From the NCBI GenBank assembly GCA_018715295.1, contig DVLY01000084.1:1-14315 (forward strand): a stretch of DNA of 14,315 bases, read 5' to 3'. The notes beneath the pieces are model-generated. The model saw only the letters and a list, made by a program, of their open reading frames with translations. It did no database searches and was not told the DNA's origin. Position numbers and translations under genes: made by a program. This DNA is from Candidatus Merdimorpha stercoravium. GTDB taxonomy: Bacteria; Bacteroidota; Bacteroidia; Flavobacteriales; UBA1820. This document shows, in pieces, positions 7,136-13,423 of the stretch (position 1 is its first letter; every line of letters begins with the position of its first letter).

Positions 7136-7160
7136 GCTCTGCAAACTTACAGCGCAGAGC
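7136..7160 (+). promoter_or_regulatory. Hairpin at the 5' end of the rpmB transcript
   Basis: GCTCTGC (7136-7142) and GCAGAGC (7154-7160) form a perfect 7-bp stem around an 11-base loop, starting at or just before the predicted transcription start. It could be a stability hairpin or part of a ribosomal-protein leader. If transcription starts at 7140 the left arm is only partly transcribed and this would be a DNA-level site. Confidence 0.35.
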
Positions 7161-7193
7161 AGAAAGAATTAAAGCATAAAAGCAAGTATAGAG

Positions 7194-7430
7194 ATGTCAA
7201 AGATTTGTGATCTTACCGGTAAAACGGCATTGGTGGGAAACAACGTATCCCATGCCATGAACAAGACCAAGCGCCGCTTCAACCTCAATCTGAAGAAAAA
7301 GCGTTTCTATATCCCGGAAGAAGACCGCTGGATAACGCTGAAAGTATGCGCCAAGGCTCTGAAGACCATCGACAAGAAAGGGATCTACAACGTCCTGCTC
7401 GAGGTGGAAAAGAAAGGTTACATCAAGTAA
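7194..7430 (+). CDS. rpmB: 50S ribosomal protein L28
   Basis: A 78-residue, strongly basic large-subunit protein. The N-terminus MSKICDLTGKTALVGNNVSHAMNKTKRRFN is the L28 signature (CxxTGK, GNNVSHA, KTKRRF). Only isolated cysteines remain (Cys5 and one in LKVCAKAL), so it is the zinc-free form. It is the first gene of a three-gene operon with its own promoter; rpmG follows after 50 bases. L28 and L33 are commonly co-transcribed. Confidence 0.97.
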   Translation: MSKICDLTGKTALVGNNVSHAMNKTKRRFNLNLKKKRFYIPEEDRWITLKVCAKALKTIDKKGIYNVLLEVEKKGYIK

Positions 7431-7480
7431 TGCCCGCGCCGTCACGAGAGTTTTAACAACAGGAAAAAAATACAGCAGAA

Positions 7481-7669
7481 ATGGCTAAGAAATCCAAAGG
7501 CAACCGCGTACAGGTGATCCTGGAGTGCACCGAGCACAAGGCTTCGGGAATGCCGGGCACTTCGCGCTATATCACCACCAAGAACAAGAAGAATACCCCC
7601 GATCGTCTGGAGCTCAAGAAGTACAACCCGATACTTCGCCGCTATACGATCCACAAGGAGATTAAATAA
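7481..7669 (+). CDS. rpmG: 50S ribosomal protein L33 (zinc-free form)
   Basis: A 62-residue basic protein. It starts MAKKSKGNRVQVILECTEH and contains SRYITTKNKKNTPDRLELKKYNP, the L33 core. Only one cysteine is present, so the two CxxC knuckles of zinc-binding L33 are absent. It lies between rpmB and the DUF4295 gene and is translated from the same transcript. Confidence 0.97.
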   Translation: MAKKSKGNRVQVILECTEHKASGMPGTSRYITTKNKKNTPDRLELKKYNPILRRYTIHKEIK

Positions 7670-7691
7670 ACAGCAAAATCCGTAGGAAGAA

Positions 7692-7844
7692 ATGGCAAAG
7701 AAAGTCGTCGCAACACTCCAGATATCCACCAAGAAACTCACCAAGGTGATCAAGATGGTCAAGTCCCCCAAGACCGGCGCCTATACTTTCGTCGAGAAAG
7801 TAATGCCCGGGGACGACGTGGACGCCTGGCTCAAGAGCAAGTAA
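7692..7844 (+). CDS. DUF4295 domain-containing small protein
   Basis: A 50-residue lysine-rich protein, read directly from the ATG at 7692 to TAA at 7842-7844: MAKKVVATLQISTKKLTKV, then MVKSPKTGAYTFVEKVM and WLKSK at the end. It is the DUF4295 family, found in Bacteroidota immediately after rpmG. Its size, charge and constant neighbourhood suggest a ribosome-associated protein, but no function is established. It starts 22 bases after the rpmG stop and is followed by a terminator, so it closes the operon. Confidence 0.93.
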   Translation: MAKKVVATLQISTKKLTKVIKMVKSPKTGAYTFVEKVMPGDDVDAWLKSK

Positions 7845-7878
7845 TCGTTTCACGCGAAAGCGTACCGCGATACCACCC

Positions 7879-7907
7879 AAGCCGCTTATTTTTGTAAGCG
7901 GCTTTTT
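7879..7907 (+). terminator. Rho-independent terminator after the L28-L33-DUF4295 operon
   Basis: AAGCCGCTTA (7879-7888) and TAAGCGGCTT (7895-7904) form a perfect 10-bp stem with loop TTTTTG. The T-run spans 7903-7907. It lies 34 bases after the DUF4295 stop and separates this operon from ftsY. Confidence 0.9.
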
Positions 7908-7920
7908 GTCGTATTTTCGC

Positions 7921-7928
7921 TAACTTTA
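7921..7928 (+). promoter_or_regulatory. Candidate -7 element for ftsY
   Basis: TAACTTTA differs from TAnnTTTG only in the last base and lies 30 bases before the ftsY ATG, just past the upstream terminator. I see no TTTG at the right spacing for a -33 element. A separate promoter is expected because of the terminator. Confidence 0.35.
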
Positions 7929-7958
7929 CCCCGTACAGAAATACACACGTAAAACACA

Positions 7959-8960
7959 ATGGGCATCTTCGGCAAACTGTTTTCTTCGGACAAGAAAGCC
8001 CCCGGTTCGGCACAAACCCCTTCGGAAGCCGAAGCACGGGAAGCCCTTGACAAAGGATTGGAAAAAACCAAGAGTTCGTTTTTCGACAAGATCCGCCGCT
8101 TTGTCGCCGCCCGCGACACCATCGACGAGGAAGTGCTCGACGAGTTGGAAATGGCACTCATCTCCTCCGATGTAGGGATCGACACCACGCTCAAGATCAT
8201 CGACCGGGTCAAAGCCCGCGTCGCCCGCGACAAATACCTCGGCTCGGACGAACTGGACCGGATCCTGCGCGAGGAAGTCGGCGCCTTGCTCACCGAGAAC
8301 CGCTCGGGCAACCAGGTCGATTTCTCCCTCGAACGTCCCGACGGCGCGCCGTACGTCATGATGGTCGTCGGGGTCAACGGTGTAGGCAAGACCACGACCA
8401 TCGGCAAACTGGCCGCACAGTACACCCGCCGGGGCTACAAAGTCGTTCTCGGTGCGGCCGATACATTCCGCGCCGCCGCCATCGACCAGTTGGCTGTGTG
8501 GGCCGAACGCGCGGGCGTGCCCATGGTGCGCCAGCAGATGGGCTCCGATCCCGCCTCGGTCGCTTTCGACGCCGTTTCCTCGGCCAAGGCGCAGGAAGCC
8601 GACGTAGTGATCGTCGATACGGCCGGTCGTTTGCACAACAAGGTCAATCTGATGGCCGAACTGTCCAAGATCAAACGCGTGATGCAAAAGGTCGTCCCCG
8701 ATGCTCCCCATGAAGTGTTGCTGGTGCTGGACGGATCTACCGGGCAGAATGCTTTCGAGCAGGCGCGGCAGTTTTCCGCCGCGACCGACATCACGGCTTT
8801 GGCCGTTACCAAGCTGGACGGCACCGCCAAAGGCGGGGTGGTGATCGGCATTTCCGACCAGTTGAAAGTCCCGGTGAAGTACATCGGGGTAGGCGAGGGC
8901 ATCGATGATCTCCAGCCCTTCGACCGCCAGGCGTTCGTCGAGAGCTTTTTCAGTCGGTAG
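7959..8960 (+). CDS. ftsY: Signal recognition particle receptor FtsY
   Basis: A 333-residue SRP GTPase that docks SRP-ribosome complexes at the membrane for co-translational insertion. The short charged N-terminus (MGIFGKLFSSDKK), a likely membrane-contacting amphipathic segment, leads to the NG domain with no long acidic A domain. The helical N domain covers roughly residues 35-115. In the G domain the P-loop GVNGVGKTT is at 138-146, DTFRAAAIDQL at 168-178, DTAGR at 220-224, TKLDGTAKGG at 284-293, and the closing GVGEGIDDLQPF at 310-321. All GTPase motifs are intact. It follows the ribosomal-protein operon but lies behind a terminator. It converges on rny, with the palindromic terminator at 9002-9068 between them. 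Confidence 0.97.
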   Translation: MGIFGKLFSSDKKAPGSAQTPSEAEAREALDKGLEKTKSSFFDKIRRFVAARDTIDEEVLDELEMALISSDVGIDTTLKIIDRVKARVARDKYLGSDELDRILREEVGALLTENRSGNQVDFSLERPDGAPYVMMVVGVNGVGKTTTIGKLAAQYTRRGYKVVLGAADTFRAAAIDQLAVWAERAGVPMVRQQMGSDPASVAFDAVSSAKAQEADVVIVDTAGRLHNKVNLMAELSKIKRVMQKVVPDAPHEVLLVLDGSTGQNAFEQARQFSAATDITALAVTKLDGTAKGGVVIGISDQLKVPVKYIGVGEGIDDLQPFDRQAFVESFFSR

Positions 8961-9001
8961 GGAGGGACAGTTTCCGGGTAAATTTCCTCGCGGACAAAGA
9001 C

Positions 9002-9068
9002 GCGGGCAAGCGGAATAAAAAGAGCGTCCGGCCATTGGCCGGACGCTCTTTTTATTCCGCTTGCCCGC
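9002..9068. terminator. Perfect 67-nt palindrome, bidirectional terminator between ftsY and rny
   Basis: Bases 9002-9034 are the exact reverse complement of 9036-9068, with only T9035 unpaired: 33 consecutive pairs. The core is AGAGCGTCCGGCCA-T-TGGCCGGACGCTCT, flanked by AATAAAA on the left and TTTTATT on the right, so each strand has a GC stem followed by a U-run. Outside this, GCGGGCAAGCGG pairs with CCGCTTGCCCGC. It lies 41 bases after the ftsY stop and 14 bases after the rny stop and serves both convergent genes. Confidence 0.93.
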
Positions 9069-9082
9069 AAAGGGACGTCGGT

Positions 9083-10696
9083 TTATTTCGCGATGTTCAC
9101 CGCCCGGGTCTCGCGGATCACGATCACGCGAACCTGTCCCGGATAGGTCATCTCGTTCTGGATCTTTTGCGAGATCTGGTACGAGATCTCGGCCGCCTGT
9201 TGGTCGGACACCTTGTCGCTTTCCACGATCACGCGGAGCTCGCGGCCTGCCTGGATCGCATAGGCCTTTACCACTCCGTCGAAGCCCAGGGCCATTTCCT
9301 CCAGTTCGCGCAGGCGTTGGAGGTAGCTTTCCACCACCTGACGGCGTGCTCCCGGACGGGCTCCCGAGATCGCGTCGCACACCTGGATGATGGGGGCGAG
9401 CAGCGTCTTCATTTCCACCTCGTCGTGGTGAGCACCGATGGCGTTGCACACCTCCGGTTGTTCGCCGTATTTCTCCGCCCATTCCATGCCCAGGATAGCG
9501 TGCGGGGTTTCGGATTCGGTATCGGGCACCTTGCCGATGTCGTGCAGCAGACCGGCACGTTTGGCCAGTTTGGCGTTCAGACCCAACTCGGCCGCCATCG
9601 TAGCTGCCAGATTGGCCACTTCGCGGGAGTGTTGGAGCAGGTTTTGTCCGTAGGAGGAGCGGTACTTCATCCGCCCGATGACCTTGATCAGTTCCGGATG
9701 CAGCCCGTGGATGCCCAGGTCGATGGCCGTGCGTTTTCCCGTGGAGATGATCTCGTCTTCGATCTGCTTGCGGGTCTTGGCCACCACTTCCTCGATGCGG
9801 GCCGGGTGGATGCGCCCGTCGGTAACCAGTTTGTGGAGCGAGAGCCGCGCGATCTCACGGCGCACCGGATCGAAGCAGGAAAGGATGATGGCCTCCGGAG
9901 TATCGTCCACGATGATCTCTACGCCGGTAGCGGCTTCCAAGGCGCGGATGTTGCGGCCTTCGCGACCGATGATGCGACCCTTGATGTCGTCCGATTCGAT
10001 GTTGAAGGTCGAGACGCTGTTTTCGATGGCATCTTCCGTGGCCGTGCGCTGGATGGTTTGGATGACGATCTTCTTGGCTTCGTTTTTGGCCGTGAGTTTG
10101 GCCTCCTCGATGGTCTCCTGGATGTGTTGGATGGCGTTGGCGCGCGCTTCTTCCTTCAGCGAGTCGAACAGTTCCTCTTTGGCTTTTTCGGCCGAGTAGC
10201 CCGAGATCTCCTCCAGTTTTTCTACCTGGATGTTGTGCAGGCGTTCGAGTTCTTCGTTGCGCCGGGTGAGTTTTTCGGAGAGCTTTTCATTGTCCGCCAG
10301 TTTGGAGTCCAGTTGCCGTTCTTTCTTTTTCTGTTCCTCGATCATTTGGGACAGGCGGGCTTCCTTTTGGGTGGTGCGCTGTTCGGCTTCGGCTATCTTG
10401 CGGTTTTTCTGGTTGATGATTTTTTCGTGTTCGGCCTTGAGTTCGATGAATTTCTCCTTGGCCTGGAGGATCTTGTCTTTTTTGATGGATTCGGCTTCCA
10501 CCCGGGCTTCCTTGACGATCGATTCGGCCTCCTTGCGGGCGTCGCTGACTACTTTGGCCGTTTCGCGCATCAGGCGGCGGCGGTTGAAAAACGATACGGC
10601 AGCCACGGCGGCCGCTCCGACGACAACTCCTCCCAGGGCAAACAGCAGCCAGTGCGACGATGTTCCTGCGATAGAGTATAAAATCCAGTGTGTCAT
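9083..10696 (-). CDS. rny: Ribonuclease Y
   Basis: A membrane-anchored endoribonuclease that starts bulk mRNA decay. I choose the ATG at 10696, which gives 537 residues and puts the transmembrane helix at about 15-37 (WLLFALGGVVVGAAAVAAVSFF). Extending upstream to 10837 would add 47 residues that read through a structured RNA and do not fit the family. Residues 40-215 are a highly charged coiled coil. The KH domain contains GRIIGREGRNIRALE at 240-254. The HD domain contains NLLQHSREVANLA at 352-364 and LLHDIGK at 383-389, with the metal-binding His-Asp at 385-386. The C-terminal domain ends VRVIVIRETRAVNIAK. The gene follows zapA and a U-run ends 15 bases before its start codon, so expression may depend on read-through or on a promoter inside the upstream RNA. 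Confidence 0.95.
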   Translation of the reverse strand: MTHWILYSIAGTSSHWLLFALGGVVVGAAAVAAVSFFNRRRLMRETAKVVSDARKEAESIVKEARVEAESIKKDKILQAKEKFIELKAEHEKIINQKNRKIAEAEQRTTQKEARLSQMIEEQKKKERQLDSKLADNEKLSEKLTRRNEELERLHNIQVEKLEEISGYSAEKAKEELFDSLKEEARANAIQHIQETIEEAKLTAKNEAKKIVIQTIQRTATEDAIENSVSTFNIESDDIKGRIIGREGRNIRALEAATGVEIIVDDTPEAIILSCFDPVRREIARLSLHKLVTDGRIHPARIEEVVAKTRKQIEDEIISTGKRTAIDLGIHGLHPELIKVIGRMKYRSSYGQNLLQHSREVANLAATMAAELGLNAKLAKRAGLLHDIGKVPDTESETPHAILGMEWAEKYGEQPEVCNAIGAHHDEVEMKTLLAPIIQVCDAISGARPGARRQVVESYLQRLRELEEMALGFDGVVKAYAIQAGRELRVIVESDKVSDQQAAEISYQISQKIQNEMTYPGQVRVIVIRETRAVNIAK

Positions 10697-10711
10697 GTTG
10701 TTGTAATGATA

Positions 10712-10918
10712 TAAAAAACCTGCATAAGTTCTGTGGAGTTTGTGAAAGTAAATTCTGGAAAGTCCAGGTTTCGAAACCGTGAAGATGTTCAGAGCTATGC
10801 CGTCTGTCCTTGTGGGGCGGAGCCGTTGCCGGTGCACTCCCTCTTAGCATCTTCAACCTGTTTCATGAACGAAACAATGTGTTGAATTTACTCAAATAAC
10901 TTTGAACCTATGCAGGAA
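10712..10918 (-). ncRNA. ssrS: Structured ncRNA between zapA and rny, candidate 6S RNA
   Basis: On the - strand this stretch folds as one long interrupted hairpin. The outer stem pairs 10904-10916 (CCTGCATAGGTTC) with 10719-10731 (GAACTTATGCAGG): 13 pairs including one G-U. It is followed directly by six U (10713-10718), so the closing stem doubles as an intrinsic terminator. The next stem pairs GTAAATTC (10884-10891) with GAATTTAC (10748-10755). Then comes a large central bubble of about 25-30 bases per side with local hairpins such as GGTTTCGAAACC, then GAAGATG with CATCTTC, and an apical part with GGAG/CTCC. Closing stem, large bubble and apical stem, about 200 nt long, next to zapA, is how 6S RNA looks and where it often lies. 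6S RNA binds the housekeeping RNA polymerase as a promoter mimic. The identity is inferred; the structure is seen. The promoter is unclear. Confidence 0.6.
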
Positions 10919-10943
10919 TAACGTTTGAACTGTTTGTTATTCC
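10915..10943 (-). other. Hairpin directly after zapA
   Basis: On the - strand, GGAATAAC (10936-10943) and GTTATTCC (10915-10922) pair perfectly around a 13-base loop, beginning one base after the zapA stop. No U-run follows. Its last two bases overlap the first two of the predicted closing stem of the downstream ncRNA, so the two structures partly compete. It may protect the zapA mRNA end or mark a processing point. Confidence 0.45.
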
Positions 10944-10944
10944 T

Positions 10945-11298
10945 TTATTCTTTGGAAATGTATTCGTTTATCCGTTTGACTTCCTCGCCCAATTCGGCCT
11001 CGAGTTCCCTCAAGGATTTTTCTATATCGTTTTCCCGCGACTGATGGGCGGCGGAAAGTTTGCTCAGATTGACAGCCAGTTGCAGAGCCACCATGGCAAG
11101 CGAATTGACACGGGTGATGCCTTTTTGCACGCTTTCCAGCTCGCGGATGGCATCGTTGACTCTTTTGGCCGAACGACGGATGATTTCCTCTTCGTCCGAT
11201 TGGTGTTCGTTTCTCGGGATCAGGATCGCGTACTTTTCGTCGGCGATGAAAACGTTTATTTTCAGGTTTTTCCCCTCTTCCTGATATGTCGTTGCCAT
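10945..11298 (-). CDS. zapA: Cell division protein ZapA
   Basis: A 117-residue cytosolic protein that bundles FtsZ filaments at the division ring. The N-terminal half (KINVFIADEKYAILIPRNEHQSDEEEIIRRSAKRVNDAI) matches the ZapA beta-hairpin domain, with the conserved pattern of a short strand, Y-x-I, then EE..IR.AA..vN. The C-terminal half is a helix that should form the antiparallel coiled-coil tetramer (SAAHQSRENDIEKSLRELEAELGEEVKRI). The start is the ATG at 11298 (MATTYQEEG); an upstream in-frame ATG at 11340 would add 14 residues of low-complexity sequence. A coiled-coil protein gene ends 67 bases upstream, and rny follows beyond the structured RNA. Confidence 0.88.
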   Translation of the reverse strand: MATTYQEEGKNLKINVFIADEKYAILIPRNEHQSDEEEIIRRSAKRVNDAIRELESVQKGITRVNSLAMVALQLAVNLSKLSAAHQSRENDIEKSLRELEAELGEEVKRINEYISKE

Positions 11299-11365
11299 TT
11301 CCGTAGCGTTTTCCTCGTTTCCCGGTTGTTCCGACCGCATGGGGCGGCGCGTTGCCTCCTGTTTT

Positions 11366-11665
11366 TCAAGCCTTTCCTTGTCCGGATATCAACTCGACGC
11401 TTTTGTCGATATCGCGGATCAGGCGGGCTATCTGTTGGCGAAGGGCATCGGTATTCGAGCATTCCCGAGCGCCCGAAGCCAGTTTTGCAACGCGCAACTC
11501 CTCCTCTTTCTCTTTCAAAGATTCACTCAAACGTTCGTTCTCGGCCTTCAGGGCATTGAATTCCTGCTTAAGTTTGCGGTTTTCGTAGCGGAGGTACTCG
11601 GAATGTTCCCGAAGGATCCTGGCGGCTTGCTTGAGCCTCTCAATGATTTCGAGATTCGTATCCAT
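11366..11665 (-). CDS. Small coiled-coil protein, possible ZapA partner
   Basis: A 99-residue protein that is nearly all heptad-patterned helix: MDTNLEIIERLKQAARILRE, then YLRYENRKLKQEFNALKAENERLSESLKEKEEELRVAKLA, a short break at SGARECSNTD, and a second helix QQIARLIRDIDKSVELI. It has no signal peptide. Small coiled-coil proteins are regularly encoded just before zapA in Bacteroidota; a role like that of ZapB, cross-linking ZapA at the division ring, is an inference from shape and position only. The start is the ATG at 11665, preceded by AGAGGAG, a good ribosome binding site, and by a well-formed promoter. A start at 11695 would lie on the -7 element and is rejected. Confidence 0.8.
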   Translation of the reverse strand: MDTNLEIIERLKQAARILREHSEYLRYENRKLKQEFNALKAENERLSESLKEKEEELRVAKLASGARECSNTDALRQQIARLIRDIDKSVELISGQGKA

Positions 11666-11692
11666 AGCTCCTCTTGCTACAAACTCCCAGCA

Positions 11693-11724
11693 CAAAAATA
11701 GGTTTATCCCTCCGGATATACAAG
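11693..11724 (-). promoter_or_regulatory. Bacteroidota-type promoter for the coiled-coil gene and zapA
   Basis: On the - strand, TATTTTTG (11693-11700) matches TAnnTTTG exactly, with CTTG (11721-11724, one mismatch to TTTG) 20 bases upstream. Transcription would start near 11686, 21 bases before the ATG. The spacer contains the small palindrome TATCC-CTCC-GGATA (11705-11718), which could bind a regulator. Confidence 0.7.
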
Positions 11725-11784
11725 TTTTTTGTTTCCTTTTTTATCCGGGATTGAAGAAAAACGAGTCGATAAAAGGGAAAAGTG

Positions 11785-12456
11785 TCAAAAAGTCGAGGGG
11801 ACGACCGCGTAGAGGTTTACCCGGTATATCACACAGGTGTTCGGCGGGACGGTCGGGGAAGTTTTGCCTTCCTGCCCGAAAGCAAGGGTCGAGGGGAGGA
11901 TCATCCAGGCTTCACCCGGGGAAAGGTAGCTGCCGGCCTGTTCGGGATCGACGATTCCGGTCTTCATCGCCAGCAATCCGGTGCGCAGTCCTTCGATAAC
12001 GCCGGAAATCCACACCGGATAGGGTTCCGGATCGTCCCACGTCGAGTCGAACTCCTGCATCGTCTCCAGGTAATAGCCCCGGTAGCGGATCAGTACTTTG
12101 TCCGTTGCCGCAGGGGTGTCTCCCGCCCCCTCTTTGAGCGAAACGAGGTAGATGTCGCCCCGTGCTTTTGCCGTATCGGACAGCACGACATAGCCTTCGG
12201 GCAAGGTCGGCCCTTGATCGCCCTCATCGGTTTCACCGGCCGTGGCCGGGACCTCCGACAGGGGAACGATCTCTCCGGCAGGAGTCAAACAATGTTCGTC
12301 GAGGAATTGTGCGATCTTTTTCTGGTCGATCTGGAGCTGTCGGACAGCGTTGTCGATGTTTTTCCCGCACGCGACAGCCGCCAAAAGAACAACTCCCGCC
12401 AAAAAAGCGGGAGCGATTCTGCGGGTGATGAGCCGAAGGTTATCGCGCAGCGACAT
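11785..12456 (-). CDS. FKBP-type peptidyl-prolyl isomerase lipoprotein
   Basis: A 223-residue predicted lipoprotein. After an arginine-rich N-terminus, a hydrophobic stretch (FLAGVVLLAAVAC) ends in Cys30, a good lipobox. The C-terminal half is an FKBP domain: VLIRYRGYYL near 142-151, FDSTW at 156-160, ISGVIEGLRTGLLAMKTG, WMILPSTLAFG, and VPPNTCVIYRVNLYAV at the end, matching the YxGxL, FDSS, VIxGw, PxxLAYG and IPPN signatures. It should catalyse cis-trans prolyl isomerisation or assist folding in the periplasm or outer membrane. It follows the FKBP-like lipoprotein by 6 bases, so the two are almost certainly co-transcribed and translationally coupled. Confidence 0.87.
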   Translation of the reverse strand: MSLRDNLRLITRRIAPAFLAGVVLLAAVACGKNIDNAVRQLQIDQKKIAQFLDEHCLTPAGEIVPLSEVPATAGETDEGDQGPTLPEGYVVLSDTAKARGDIYLVSLKEGAGDTPAATDKVLIRYRGYYLETMQEFDSTWDDPEPYPVWISGVIEGLRTGLLAMKTGIVDPEQAGSYLSPGEAWMILPSTLAFGQEGKTSPTVPPNTCVIYRVNLYAVVPSTF

Positions 12457-12462
12457 AAAACC

Positions 12463-13305
12463 TTATTTTTCGTTCTCTTTTACTGTTTTTCCGGCCGGAG
12501 GCAGGTTCATCCACATGGTGGTTTCCTTGCCCAAGGGCGTTACGACCGCTTCTTCGGAGGAAGTCCCGGGATAATCGGCGATGGACAGCAAGTCTACCTT
12601 ATACACCAGCACCGAATAGGGCGGTACATCGGAGGCCAAAGTATTTCCGTAGCCCACCTGCGAAGGGATGAAGACCCAGCCCTGTCCGTTGTCCTGCCAG
12701 GTGGTTTGTTCGTAGGGAGGGTCTTGTGTGCCGTCTTCGTTCGGCTCGGGAGTGATCGTTTCGGTAACCAGATGACCCATTTCGAAATACTTCATGCCCA
12801 AGCGGAATCCTACGATGTTGTCTTGGTACAGGTAAATGGTAACACCGTAGGGATTGATGGTAAACTGTTTGTCGTTGAGCAAAGTACCGGTGTAGGTAAC
12901 CAGTACTGCGGAGGAATCGGCCGGGCGTTTTTGCGAATATCCCCGTTTGTTGACATACACCCATACGCCGGCCGGCACCGGAACGGTATCTCCGGCCGAG
13001 GTAACCAACCTTACGTGGGTGGTATCCTCGAATACATGGCCGATCAGGTCTTCATAAGGGGTATCCTCGGTCAGTGGCTCGGTGCGGCGCGTGTTCCACA
13101 GGCTGTTCGGGTCGGACAGATCGACTTCGACCATTTCGGGGCCGTACTCGCCTTCGACCACCTTGTGGGTGCGGAGGAACAGTTCGATGCCTTCCGAATC
13201 GATCGCATCGACCAGATAATAGGTTTCGTCCGTAGTGTTTTCTTTCAGGCAGGCACTGAAACCCAGGGCTGCACAAAACAAAACGAGGGTTCTTTTTAAC
13301 ATCAT
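12463..13305 (-). CDS. Divergent FKBP-like lipoprotein
   Basis: A 280-residue predicted lipoprotein. From the ATG at 13305 the leader is MMLKRTLVLFCAALGFSAC, with Cys19 lipidated. A longer frame from a TTG at 13362 would spoil the signal peptide and overlap the promoter. The N-terminal 100 residues (YYLVDAIDSEGIELFLRT and following) match nothing I recognise. The C-terminal part looks like a diverged FKBP fold: VLVTYTGTLLNDKQF, IVGFRLGMKYFEMGH, WVFIPSQVGYGN, then VPPYSVLVYKVDLLSIADY. The FDSS element is replaced by FTINPYG, so isomerase activity is doubtful; a chaperone-like or scaffold role is possible. It may belong to one of the FKBP-like DUF families of Bacteroidota lipoproteins. It is the first gene of a pair with the canonical FKBP lipoprotein. 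Confidence 0.78.
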   Translation of the reverse strand: MMLKRTLVLFCAALGFSACLKENTTDETYYLVDAIDSEGIELFLRTHKVVEGEYGPEMVEVDLSDPNSLWNTRRTEPLTEDTPYEDLIGHVFEDTTHVRLVTSAGDTVPVPAGVWVYVNKRGYSQKRPADSSAVLVTYTGTLLNDKQFTINPYGVTIYLYQDNIVGFRLGMKYFEMGHLVTETITPEPNEDGTQDPPYEQTTWQDNGQGWVFIPSQVGYGNTLASDVPPYSVLVYKVDLLSIADYPGTSSEEAVVTPLGKETTMWMNLPPAGKTVKENEK

Positions 13306-13328
13306 GTATGGTATCCGTTTGAGCGATG

Positions 13329-13359
13329 CAATTTTAGGCAATATCTCCCAATAAAAAAA
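13329..13359 (-). promoter_or_regulatory. Candidate promoter for the FKBP-like lipoprotein pair
   Basis: On the - strand, TAAAATTG (13329-13336) has one mismatch to TAnnTTTG, and a T-tract at 13353-13359 lies at about the -33 position. Transcription would start near 13322, 17 bases before the ATG. Confidence 0.4.
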
Positions 13360-13423
13360 CAACTTTAAGATATTATAGGCCTTTGGTTGCGGTTGCGGAT
13401 GTTTTTTAATGTTTTTTTAGCAT

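Noticed and set aside
7926..9482. A 518-codon - strand frame across ftsY and the terminator
   Set aside because: It reads through the 67-nt palindrome and is antisense to an intact FtsY; it has no recognisable domain.
9035..10681. A long + strand open frame (548 codons) opposite rny
   Set aside because: It is the antisense shadow of rny, made possible by GC-rich codon use. Its product is low-complexity, rich in F, D and G, with no family resemblance, and the - strand frame is an unmistakable RNase Y.
10767..10778. GGTTTCGAAACC, resembling a tRNA T-arm
   Set aside because: No acceptor stem, D-arm or anticodon arm can be built around it; it is a local hairpin in the bubble of the candidate 6S RNA.
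10737..10790. GGAAAGTCCAGG on the + strand, resembling the conserved start of RNase P RNA, with ACAGAAC nearby
   Set aside because: The ACAGAAC match is on the opposite strand, the region is too short for RNase P RNA, and the P4 partner elements are absent. The bases are explained by pairing inside the candidate 6S RNA.
10897..10904. TAACTTTG on the + strand, an exact match to the Bacteroidota -7 element
   Set aside because: There is no TTTG at the proper distance and no + strand gene downstream; it would read antisense into zapA.
11782..13299. A long + strand open frame (505 codons) opposite the two FKBP lipoproteins
   Set aside because: Shadow frame. The - strand proteins have lipoboxes, FKBP motifs and tight operon spacing; the + strand product has none of these.
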